Shown here one piece after another: positions 44,153 to 52,932 of a stretch of 64,000 nucleotides of DNA. The notes under the pieces are model-generated. The model searched no databases and was not told where the DNA came from. It saw nothing but the letters and a program-made list of their open reading frames with translations. Position 1 is the stretch's first letter. Each line of letters opens with the position of its first letter. A program made the translations under genes and the position numbers. This DNA comes from SbD1 sp039679945 (GTDB lineage Bacteria > Desulfobacterota > Syntrophobacteria > Syntrophobacterales > Syntrophobacteraceae): positions 8,794 through 72,793 of the forward strand of contig JBDKTY010000281.1 in assembly GCA_039679945.1 (NCBI GenBank), given 5' to 3'.

Positions 44153-44472
44153 CACTTGACCTCCGGCTGGGGCGGAAGGATGTGCCTGCCTGATGTAGCG
44201 ACGGATGAAAAACCTTCCATCACGCATCCAACTGTTAGTGATACTATATAATGGATTCTAAAAATAACTGCCAGTAAAATCCATTTTCCCCGGCAGGTCA
44301 TGCCGAAATGAGTTATTGTACCTTAGGGCATATTCCCGAGAGCCTCGTTTTGTGAACCTTCGTTGAAGCCGGTGGTGAGTGATCATGGTGGTCAGGTACA
44401 CTTAAATCCACATCGTCAATATTAGTTTAACTAATAACTTCATATTGATAATGAGAAAACCCGAGTTATTTC

Positions 44473-44501
44473 TTGACAAGAATCACAAGTTGAAGTTTAT
44501 G
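44473..44501 (+). promoter_or_regulatory. candidate sigma-70 promoter of the glutamate synthase-like gene
   Basis: A perfect TTGACA, 17 bp, then TTTATG, lies 150 bp before the gene in the AT-rich gap 44153-44651. The -10 is weak and nothing else is recognised in the gap. Confidence 0.35.
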
Positions 44502-44651
44502 GAATCGAGGCTAATAAAGCGCAGGAATTATTAAGGCAATACTGCGATAAAAAAGGTTTTACTCCGTTGTGTTTCATGAGTTTGGAACCCTCCCCCGGGG
44601 CTTCCGCCTGTAGCAACCTGTTCCGTTGAACTTTACCATGAAGGAGTTACT

Positions 44652-46220
44652 ATGTCGCTGAGCAAGCCGAATCGAAGTGCCGCAACCCTAACTTCAACCC
44701 GTGTAAGTCCGGCCCCAAGTTCGGGTATGTGCTCAACATGCCTGGATGGATGTAAAGGACCGTGCGAAATAGGACGTTCGGCCCTCAAGGGAAGGGAGAT
44801 GCTCTATCCCCAGCCCTTTGGCAAAATTACGGCCGGTGGTGAAAAAGATTATCCCGTCGATTATTCCCACTTTAATATTCAAGGAACATGCGTCGGCGCC
44901 GTGGGCGTCGCGGCCGATTCGGACAAGGCCATATTCCCGGTCGTCGACTGCGCCACGGCAGTCGGATCACAGAAAACGGTGCATATGGATTTCCCCGTGT
45001 TCACCGGGGCCGTCGGATCGACCGATATCGCACGGATCAACTGGGAAGATGTTGCGGTTGGCGCGGCCATCTCCGGTGTGATTGTCGTCGCGGGTGAAAA
45101 CATCTGCGGTATGGATCCGCAGGCGGAATTCCAGAAGGGCCGGATAGTCAAATCTCCGGAGATGGAGCGCCGTGTCAACGCCTTCAAGAAATGGTACGAC
45201 GGCAAGGGCGGCATCATTATTCAGGCTAACGTCGAGGACACGAAGCTCGGCGTGCCGGAATATGTTATCGAGAAGCTGGGAATCGAAATTTTCGAACTCA
45301 AATGGGGGCAGGGCGCGAAGGACATCGGCGGCGAGGTAAAGCTCTCCAGCCTGGAGCGAGCGCTCCAGCTCAAGAAGCGCGGTTATATCGTGCTCCCCGA
45401 TCCGACCAATCCCGCCGCGAAAGAGGCTTTCAAGCACGGCGGTATAACCGAGTTCGAGCGTCATTCGCGTCTGGGCATGGTATCCGAGGATGGCTTCTAC
45501 AAGGAAGCCGAGCGCCTTCGGAAAGTCGGCGCAAAGTACGTGACGCTCAAGACCGGCGCTTACAGGCCCGCTGACCTGGCCCGCGCGATCAAGTTCTCCT
45601 CCAATGCCAAGGTCGATCTTCTCACCATCGATGGCGCGGGTGGCGGTACGGGCATGAGCCCCTGGCGGATGATGAACGAATGGGGCATTCCGACGGTCTA
45701 CCTGGAATGCATGACCTATAACATGTGTGAGCGCCTCCGGGCCAAGGGAGCCTACGTTCCCCCGATCGCCATAGCGGGCGGCCTGTCCCTGGAAGATCAC
45801 ATTTTCAAGGCCATAGCCCTTGGCGCTCCGTATGTGAAAGCCATCTGTCTGGGGCGCTCGATCCTGGCCGCGGCGATGGTCGGAAAGACTCACGGCAAGA
45901 TTATGCTGGAAAAGCTTGACCGCGAAGGCGAATCCTTCGAGGAAGGGTGCTACCAGAAGCTTTTCGCGGTAGGGTCGACTCTTAAGGAACGTTTTGGCAA
46001 AGAATTCGCCAAACTGCCCGCCGGCGCCATAGGCATGTACTCCTATATCGATCGCCTGAAGCAGGGACTTCAGCAACTGATGGCCGGCGCCCGTAAATTC
46101 TCCCTGGAACACATCGACCGAAGCGATATAGTCGCTCTTACCAGGGAAGCCTCGGATGTTTCCGGAATCCCTTATGTGATGGATTCCGACCAGGAAGAGA
46201 TAGACAAGATTCTGGGCTAA
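44652..46220 (+). CDS. FMN-binding glutamate synthase-like protein with N-terminal Cys cluster
   Basis: 522 residues. The body is the FMN/TIM-barrel synthase domain of GltB: LLTIDGAGGGTGMSPWRMM near 325, AIAGGLSLEDHIFKAIALGA near 374 and AICLGRSILAAAMVGKTHGK near 397. There is no N-terminal glutamine amidotransferase and no C-terminal beta-helix. Instead residues 27-38 carry CSTCLDGCKGPC (CxxCxxxCxxxC), which may bind a metal or Fe-S centre. Such stand-alone proteins could use ammonia or another partner, and activity is not assured. AAGGAG lies 5 nt before the ATG, and a terminator follows. It is a single-gene unit. Confidence 0.85.
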   Translation: MSLSKPNRSAATLTSTRVSPAPSSGMCSTCLDGCKGPCEIGRSALKGREMLYPQPFGKITAGGEKDYPVDYSHFNIQGTCVGAVGVAADSDKAIFPVVDCATAVGSQKTVHMDFPVFTGAVGSTDIARINWEDVAVGAAISGVIVVAGENICGMDPQAEFQKGRIVKSPEMERRVNAFKKWYDGKGGIIIQANVEDTKLGVPEYVIEKLGIEIFELKWGQGAKDIGGEVKLSSLERALQLKKRGYIVLPDPTNPAAKEAFKHGGITEFERHSRLGMVSEDGFYKEAERLRKVGAKYVTLKTGAYRPADLARAIKFSSNAKVDLLTIDGAGGGTGMSPWRMMNEWGIPTVYLECMTYNMCERLRAKGAYVPPIAIAGGLSLEDHIFKAIALGAPYVKAICLGRSILAAAMVGKTHGKIMLEKLDREGESFEEGCYQKLFAVGSTLKERFGKEFAKLPAGAIGMYSYIDRLKQGLQQLMAGARKFSLEHIDRSDIVALTREASDVSGIPYVMDSDQEEIDKILG

Positions 46221-46336
46221 GACCTGAACAACCACCTGTTCGGGGTGACCCCGCGCGGGACTGCCGGTTATCTTCCATGGTATGCCATTGCCCTGGCAAG
46301 ACCCGGTAAACCCGCGAATCCCGGTTTAAATGAAGA

Positions 46337-46377
46337 TCCCCCGCTTCTCCAGCCATGAGGAGCGGGGGGCTTTAATT
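46337..46377 (+). terminator. terminator after the glutamate synthase-like gene
   Basis: CCCCCGCT-TCTCC pairs with GGAGCGGGGGG (small internal bulge), followed by CTTTAATT. The rest of the gap up to 46781 holds no recognised feature. Confidence 0.65.
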
Positions 46378-46781
46378 GTTGAATGCCCCTGCCTTTGACT
46401 GACCCTTCGCAAGATGTACCCCGCTCATGCTTCGACGGCTCCCGATAGACAGCGCTCGGAGGTAAACAGTTGCAATGAAATAGGTCGCTAGCTTCAACAC
46501 CGGCTTTTCATAACTCAGGGACGGGAACTTCCCACGTTCATGGTGAGCGAAATAAACCTCGCATTCACACGGCAGCCTATCGATCGCTCATTCACACCAG
46601 CCCCCGACCGCGTCCGTTGTCAACCATTCCGAACTGCCTGTCGTCTAAATATGCTGGCTGGAAGTCCAGTGTAATGTGTTAATCTACGCAGTGTTCCTTT
46701 GAGCTTAAAGCAATCCCTGCCGATAAGGGAGGGGAGAGATTTTGTCCAAAAATTCCTAATACAATTTTTTCGGGGGGCCTT

Positions 46782-49700
46782 ATGAAGAGTCGCGGGAGTG
46801 TATTGAACCGCCGCACGCATTGGGTAGCTTTGACCGGTATCGTTTTGCTCGGTCTTTTCTGCGTTTCTATCTCGAAGACGTGTCCCCCCGCCCTGGCCGC
46901 CGGGGAAATGGAGGAGGGGCTCAAGATCTCGAGAATCACCCCTTCGGGGGCCGATGTGCCCGCGGGAAGACAGATCGTCTTCGAGTTCAACCGCCCGGTC
47001 GTGCCTCTCGGGAACATGGGAAGGAGCGGTTCGGAAATTCCGATCAGCATCGAGCCGGCTCTCTCCTGCCAATGGCGTTGGCTCAACCCCTCCAGTCTTG
47101 CCTGCCAGTTGGATGAGCAACATACCCTGGCCCTCTCCACCAAATACCGGGTGACGGTGAATCCGGGAATCAAGACGGAGGACGGTAAAACCCTTGCCGC
47201 GCCGGTTGCTCACAGCTTCATTACCCAGCGCCCGAAAGTCAGCTCGGGTTACTTCAGGACATGGCTCTCTCCGGTAAACCCCCAGCTCACGATCCAGTTC
47301 AATCAGCCGGTGCGTAAATCGTCCCTGGAAGAGCATCTGTATTTCCAGTGTGAAGGGGGCGCCAAGGTTGCCGCCAAGGTTTTTGAAGATCCGCAGTATC
47401 CCGGCAATCAGTCTCGTTGGCTTGTTCAGCCGGCCGGCGATCTTCCCGCTGATAGGATGGGGGATCTCATGGTGGAACCGGGCGTTCTTGCCGTTACGGG
47501 AGGTGAGCCGGGGATAGAGAAGAGGAAGATAGAAAGCTTTCGCACACTGCCTCCATTCAGGTTTCTCGGGGTGCAGTGCAAGAACCTGGCGGGAGTGGAT
47601 ATTGTTCTCTCTCCCAATCCCAAGTCTTCCGCGCAAACCCGATGTAATCCCGTCGCCCCTGTATCGCTGCTTTTTTCCTCCCCCGTGAAGACAAGCGATC
47701 TGCAGAAGGCGACACGCGTCACTTCCGGCGCCAAAGGCTCGCCGGTCGGACCGGAGATCTGGTCGGAGGGAGACTACTCAAGGCTGAACGAGACACACAA
47801 GAAAGGGGAGGGCTACGAGACTTCCTTCGAAAGCGATTCCATTCTGCCGTTTACCGAATACCGCCTGCAGGCCAAGCCCGCCAGCATAAAGGATGAATTC
47901 GGACGCCCGCTGGCGGCTGGAATCGACATTCGTTTCGCAACCGATCATAAACCCCCCTATTTCTCTTTGTACAAGGAGATGTCGGTCCTCGAAAAGGGGC
48001 TCGATACGGATCTCCCGGTTTTTGCGACAAACCTTGAGCAGATAGAGTTCACCTACGAGACCCTCACCTCGGAGGGAAAAGCTCCCGCAAAGACTCAAGT
48101 CCTGCCCGGTCCCAGGAAGCAGGACGTCACGACCGCCATTCGGCTTGGAATCCGAAAGCTTGTTCCCGCCGAATCGGGGATCGCCACTGGAAAAATAAAG
48201 ACACGACCCGCCGTATCGGACAAGGATACTCCCAGATACTTCGTCGCCCAGATTACGCCATTCCACGTACATGTGAAGCTCGGGCATTTCACCACGCTGG
48301 TCTGGGTTACCGATCTCCAGACGGGAGAGCCTGTTTCCGGAGTGGATGTCCGAATTCAAAAGGACGTGATGAAGGACATCGGACGTAGTCCCGAGGTGCT
48401 GTCCGAAGGCCGGACCGCTGATAATGGCACCGCGGACCTTGCCGGTATTGCGAAGATCGACCCTGAGCTGAAGTTAACCGAGGGTTCTTCAGGCTCCGAG
48501 AACCCGCTTCTTTTCGTCTGGTGCGGGAAAGGGAAGGACATTGCCCTGGTCCCCCTGCGCTATGAGTTCCAGGTGGACTCGGAGGGGTCCAACCATCAGT
48601 ACATCCCCTCCTGGAACAAGGCCCGTCATGGGCATATACGTGCCTGGGGGGCGACCGCCCAGGGGATCTATAAGGTCGGCGATACCGTCCAGTTCAAAAT
48701 CTACGTCCGCGACCAGGAAAACCGCCGGTTTGTGCAGCCGCCCTCGGCCACCTACAACCTCAAGATTATGGACCCCACGTCCAAGGTGGTCCACCAACGC
48801 GACAATATCACGCTCTCGGAATTCGGAGCGTTCGACGGGGAGTTCCCCATTCCGAAAAACGGCGCGGTCGGATACTACCAGTTCCAGTTAGGCTGCAACT
48901 TTGCCAAGCTGGATCTGTATCCCCTGCAGGTCCTGGTGAGCGATTTCACGCCATCGTCCTTCAAGGTCACAACGGAACTGAACGGGAAGATGTTTGGATT
49001 GGGAGATGCCGTTCGTGTCACCACGGAGTCAAGACTCCACTCCGGAGGACCCTTCGGTAATGCGCGGGCAAGGATCAATGCAACCGTCGAACCACAGCCA
49101 TTCCGTCCCGCAAACCCACAGGCACGCGGTTTTCAATTCGATGTGGTCCAACGTGAGGAGGATGAGGAGACCGTCTCCCGAGGGATACAAAACCTGTTCG
49201 AGACCCAGGGGAAAGTGGATGACAAGGGGGACCTCGCAACAGAATTCAACATAGCCGAAACGCCGGTGCTGTATGGACGCATGGGGGTGGAAAGCACGGT
49301 GCGGGATGAGCGAGGCAAATCCGTCGCGGGACGGGCTTCGGCGACTTACTTCGGCCGCGACCGCTACGTGGGACTGTTCCAGGAGGACTGGACCATCCAG
49401 GAAGGAAAGCCGGCCAGCGTCCAGTTTATCGTCGTTGACCAGAATGGGAATTCCGTTCCGGAGACAGCGGCACATGTCATCATTGAGAGGCTCGAGATTA
49501 AAGCCGCCCGGGTAAAGGGGGCCGGGGATGCCTATCCGACCCAATATGAGAAGGAATGGATTACCGACCAGGAACTCGATATCACCTCGGGTCCGGACCC
49601 CAAGACCTTCGAGTTTACACCCAAGAATTCCGGTACCGTGCGAATTACGGCGAGTGTCAACGATTCCAAGGGGCGTGAGCACAAGACATCCATGCGGCGC

Positions 49701-52610
49701 TGGGTGGTCGGCAAGGGAGTAGTTGTCTGGGAGAGCCCGGAAGGGAACCTCCTCAACGTCTTTGCCGAGAAGGAAGAGTATCGCGTTGGGGAAACGGCGA
49801 AATTCCTGGTTCAGAACCCCTATCCGGGCGCCAACGCCCTCATCACTGTTGAGCGCTACGGGACCCTGGAAAGGTGGGTCAGGAAATTCGAGCGCAGTAC
49901 GGAGGTCGTTGAGGTCCCCGTCCTTCCTGACTACCTGCCCGGTTTTTATGTCTCGGTTATGGTCATGTCACCCCGTGTCGAGAAACCGCTCGGACCCGGA
50001 GGCGAGGACCTGGGGAAACCCGCTTTCCGCATGGGTTACGCGAAAATTGAGGTAAAAGACCCCTTCAAGGAAATAGCTGTCCAGTGCAAGACGGACAAGG
50101 AAGTCTACAAGCCGCGCGAAAACGTGGAACTGGAATTCGAAGCGCGCCCAAGGAACCTCGCCGACGGTGAGAAATCCTCGCCGATAGAGGTTGCGGTCGC
50201 CGTTCTGGACGAGGCTGTATTCGATCTGCTGAAGCAGAAGAAGCAGGCTTTCGACCCGTACCAGGGATTCTATCACCTGGAAGACCTCGATCTTCAGAAC
50301 TACAACCTGCTGATGCAACTCATCGGACGTGAAAAGCTTGAAAACAAGGGGGCGAGCCCGGCCGCCGCGGCCGGTTTCGACCTCAGCATGAGGTCGGTCT
50401 TCAAATTCGTGAGCTACTGGAACCCCTCCCTGCGCCTCGACGACCAGGGCAAGGCGAAAGTCCGCTTCCAACTGCCCGACAATCTCACGGGATGGCGTGT
50501 CCTCGCGATGGCTGTAACTCCAGGAGATCGGATGGGCCTGGGAGAATGCACTTTCAAGGTCAACCAGTCTACTGAAATACGGCCCGTGATGCCGAACCAG
50601 GTGCTCGAAGGCGATAGTTTTTCAGCCGGTTTCACCGTGATGAACCGAACCGGAGAGGCTCGCACCATAGAGGTGAAGATCATGGCCGAGGGTCCCTGCG
50701 AGCCGCTGGAGGGTGGGGCCGCGGTCGGGCAGGTTTGTGGCATGAATCAGACGATTACGGCGGAGCCTTACAAACGCTACACGGTGAGGCTGCCGATAAA
50801 GGCGACCGGCGCGGGTGAGATTGTCATCACGGCACAGGCCGGTGATGCGCGGGATCGGGATGGAATGCGGCATACCCTGAAGGTGGGCAAACAGCGGCCC
50901 CAGGAGGTCGCGGCCGTCCACGGAAGCATCGTTACCGGAGAGGCTTCGGAGAGCATTGCATTCCCCGATAATATGCGGGTCGACGTGAGCCGGGTGAATG
51001 TGTCGCTTGCGCCCACCATTGTTGGTGGTCTGGACGGCGCTTTCCGGTTCATGAAAGAGTATCCCTATGAGTGCTGGGAGCAGAAACTGAGCAGAGCGGT
51101 ATTGGCGGGAGTTTTCCCCAACCTTGCTCCCTACCTGCCGAAAAGCATTTCCTGGGAGGAGAGCAAGGCGGTCGCCGACAAGGCGCTCGCCCTGGCCGTG
51201 GAATTCCAGGCGCCAAACGGCGGAATGGCCTTCTATATTCCCAAGGACGACTATGTCAGCCCCTACTTGAGCGCTTTTACGGCGTTGGCGTTCAACTGGC
51301 TGCGTGAATCAGGGCATGTGCCCCCCGCGCCCGTCGAGGAAAAGCTACACAAGTACCTCAGGGACTATCTCAAGCGCGATGAGGACAGGAACTCATGGGG
51401 CGCTGCCGTTGCGGACATACGCGCAGTGGCGCTTGTCGCCCTCTCGGGCCGGGGCAAGGTGCAGCGCGGGGACCTCGATCGCCACTGGCGGCATCTCCCG
51501 GAGATGAGCCTGTTCGGCAAGGCCAGCTTCCTGGAAGCTCTGACCAGAGCGCCCGATACCGCGGACATGCGCCGTGAAACACTCAGGGACATACTCGCTC
51601 ACGCGGACCAGAGCAGCGGAACGATCCGGTTCAACATAAAGCCCGATCCCGCGCTGTACCAGGTGCTGTCATCCTCGGTGAGGGACAATGCGGCTATCCT
51701 TCTGGCATTCCTGTCCCTGCAGTCCGCCGATCCGGGGGCGAGCGAACTTAAGGATATTCCCGTTCGACTGATGCGAACTATTTCTCTTGGGCGAAAGAGC
51801 CGCGACCACTGGGCCTCCACACAGGAGAACCTCTTCGCGGCGATGGCTGCCCTGCGTTACAGCAAGCTCTACGAGGGGAACGCTCCCAATATGACCGCCC
51901 AGGTGCTGCTTGGCCAGCAGGCCCTTGGGGAAGCGAAGTTCGAGGGGCTCTCCTCGCCGCCGAAGGAGCTTGAATACAAGACCCAGGATAGCGACAGGGG
52001 GCGCAAGACGTCGGTGCTTGTCCGCAAGGAAGGGGATGGGCGGCTCTATTATGCGACGAGGCTTGCCTACTCCACTACGGAGGTTGCACCCCAGGACGTG
52101 AACGCCGGAATCGAGATTCACCGGGAATACAGCGTCGAACGCGATGGCGCGTGGGTGCTGCTTGCAAGCCCGATGGAGATCCGGACGGGTGAACTTGTTC
52201 GGGTTGACCTTTTCGTGTCATTGCCTTCGGAGCGCTATTTCGTGGTCGTGGATGACCCGGTGCCGGGCGGGCTCGAGCCCGTTAACCGGGATCTGGCCAC
52301 CGCATCCGAGATCGATGCGGCGAAGGGGCAGTCGCTCTTTGCGGCCAACTCCTTCCGCAACCGTCATGACGACTGGCGCTATTACGGAGCGTCGCGTTGG
52401 AGCTTTTATCATAAAGAGCTTCGCCATGACAGCGCGCGGTTCTACTCCGAACGGCTCGGGGCTGGGAGATATTACCTGTCCTATACCGCCCAGGCCATGG
52501 CGCCGGGTCAGTTCCTCGCGGCCCCGGCACGGGTGGAGGAGATGTATGATCCGGACGTTTTCGGTAGAACGACCCCCGCGCAACTGAAAGTGCGGGAGGC
52601 GGGAGAGTAG
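46782..52610 (+). CDS. bacterial alpha-2-macroglobulin with thioester motif
   Basis: 1942 residues. A signal peptide (VALTGIVLLGLFCVSISKTC region, residues 14-40) is followed by repeated macroglobulin beta-sandwich domains and an ANA/bait-type centre. A thioester domain carries CWEQ at residues 1431-1434 inside YPYECWEQKLSRA, matching the CxEQ that forms the reactive thioester. The receptor-binding-like end lies after about 1780. It is expected to trap proteases covalently in the periplasm. The Cys in SKTCPPALA could be a lipobox variant but is not canonical. The next gene is pbpC; the yfhM-pbpC pair is a known genomic association, linking protease defence to repair of the wall. Start strength is modest (CGGGGGG upstream). 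Confidence 0.93.
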   Translation: MKSRGSVLNRRTHWVALTGIVLLGLFCVSISKTCPPALAAGEMEEGLKISRITPSGADVPAGRQIVFEFNRPVVPLGNMGRSGSEIPISIEPALSCQWRWLNPSSLACQLDEQHTLALSTKYRVTVNPGIKTEDGKTLAAPVAHSFITQRPKVSSGYFRTWLSPVNPQLTIQFNQPVRKSSLEEHLYFQCEGGAKVAAKVFEDPQYPGNQSRWLVQPAGDLPADRMGDLMVEPGVLAVTGGEPGIEKRKIESFRTLPPFRFLGVQCKNLAGVDIVLSPNPKSSAQTRCNPVAPVSLLFSSPVKTSDLQKATRVTSGAKGSPVGPEIWSEGDYSRLNETHKKGEGYETSFESDSILPFTEYRLQAKPASIKDEFGRPLAAGIDIRFATDHKPPYFSLYKEMSVLEKGLDTDLPVFATNLEQIEFTYETLTSEGKAPAKTQVLPGPRKQDVTTAIRLGIRKLVPAESGIATGKIKTRPAVSDKDTPRYFVAQITPFHVHVKLGHFTTLVWVTDLQTGEPVSGVDVRIQKDVMKDIGRSPEVLSEGRTADNGTADLAGIAKIDPELKLTEGSSGSENPLLFVWCGKGKDIALVPLRYEFQVDSEGSNHQYIPSWNKARHGHIRAWGATAQGIYKVGDTVQFKIYVRDQENRRFVQPPSATYNLKIMDPTSKVVHQRDNITLSEFGAFDGEFPIPKNGAVGYYQFQLGCNFAKLDLYPLQVLVSDFTPSSFKVTTELNGKMFGLGDAVRVTTESRLHSGGPFGNARARINATVEPQPFRPANPQARGFQFDVVQREEDEETVSRGIQNLFETQGKVDDKGDLATEFNIAETPVLYGRMGVESTVRDERGKSVAGRASATYFGRDRYVGLFQEDWTIQEGKPASVQFIVVDQNGNSVPETAAHVIIERLEIKAARVKGAGDAYPTQYEKEWITDQELDITSGPDPKTFEFTPKNSGTVRITASVNDSKGREHKTSMRRWVVGKGVVVWESPEGNLLNVFAEKEEYRVGETAKFLVQNPYPGANALITVERYGTLERWVRKFERSTEVVEVPVLPDYLPGFYVSVMVMSPRVEKPLGPGGEDLGKPAFRMGYAKIEVKDPFKEIAVQCKTDKEVYKPRENVELEFEARPRNLADGEKSSPIEVAVAVLDEAVFDLLKQKKQAFDPYQGFYHLEDLDLQNYNLLMQLIGREKLENKGASPAAAAGFDLSMRSVFKFVSYWNPSLRLDDQGKAKVRFQLPDNLTGWRVLAMAVTPGDRMGLGECTFKVNQSTEIRPVMPNQVLEGDSFSAGFTVMNRTGEARTIEVKIMAEGPCEPLEGGAAVGQVCGMNQTITAEPYKRYTVRLPIKATGAGEIVITAQAGDARDRDGMRHTLKVGKQRPQEVAAVHGSIVTGEASESIAFPDNMRVDVSRVNVSLAPTIVGGLDGAFRFMKEYPYECWEQKLSRAVLAGVFPNLAPYLPKSISWEESKAVADKALALAVEFQAPNGGMAFYIPKDDYVSPYLSAFTALAFNWLRESGHVPPAPVEEKLHKYLRDYLKRDEDRNSWGAAVADIRAVALVALSGRGKVQRGDLDRHWRHLPEMSLFGKASFLEALTRAPDTADMRRETLRDILAHADQSSGTIRFNIKPDPALYQVLSSSVRDNAAILLAFLSLQSADPGASELKDIPVRLMRTISLGRKSRDHWASTQENLFAAMAALRYSKLYEGNAPNMTAQVLLGQQALGEAKFEGLSSPPKELEYKTQDSDRGRKTSVLVRKEGDGRLYYATRLAYSTTEVAPQDVNAGIEIHREYSVERDGAWVLLASPMEIRTGELVRVDLFVSLPSERYFVVVDDPVPGGLEPVNRDLATASEIDAAKGQSLFAANSFRNRHDDWRYYGASRWSFYHKELRHDSARFYSERLGAGRYYLSYTAQAMAPGQFLAAPARVEEMYDPDVFGRTTPAQLKVREAGE

Positions 52611-52716
52611 GCGCGTTTGAGATGAAGTAGCGTTCAGGAAGGCATGGAGGGATGCTCTCAAAAAGCGTGGGGAGCCGCGCCCCCCACACCCCCTTCGCCT
52701 CTACGCGGCTCGTTAT

Positions 52717-52794
52717 GGCGTCCGGGGCGGCGCCCCGCCAGGGCGGGGCAGACGCCGCGGACGCCGAGCGCTCGGCCTCACGCGCTTGCGCGTG
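52717..52794. repeat. cluster of nested palindromes
   Basis: GGCGTCCG (52717) pairs with CGGACGCC (52758) around an inner GGGGCG/CGCCCC hairpin. CGAGCGCTCG (52765-52774) and CACGCG-CTTG-CGCGTG (52779-52794) follow immediately. The DNA is extremely GC-rich compared with its surroundings and lies between the macroglobulin and pbpC genes. Confidence 0.6.
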
Positions 52795-52812
52795 TGCTCT
52801 ATATGTCGGGAG

Positions 52813-52841
52813 GTGCGGGGAATCATTGCCCCACTTTTCTT
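52813..52841 (+). terminator. possible terminator before pbpC
   Basis: A GTG(c)GGGG/CCCCAC stem with an 8-nt loop followed by TTTTCTT. If active, it separates the macroglobulin from the pbpC transcript. Confidence 0.45.
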
Positions 52842-52932
52842 GGGTTCGAAAAGTAACACCTTGAACGTAACTTCGTTTAAGCGATCCCCCAGTCGTTGAG
52901 TTACCCGCGGGATCAGGCATGGGATCAAAGAG

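Noticed and set aside
52611..52932. Small genes in the GC-rich gap before pbpC
   Set aside because: Open frames occur on both strands because stops are rare in this palindromic DNA; no ribosome site or protein-like pattern.
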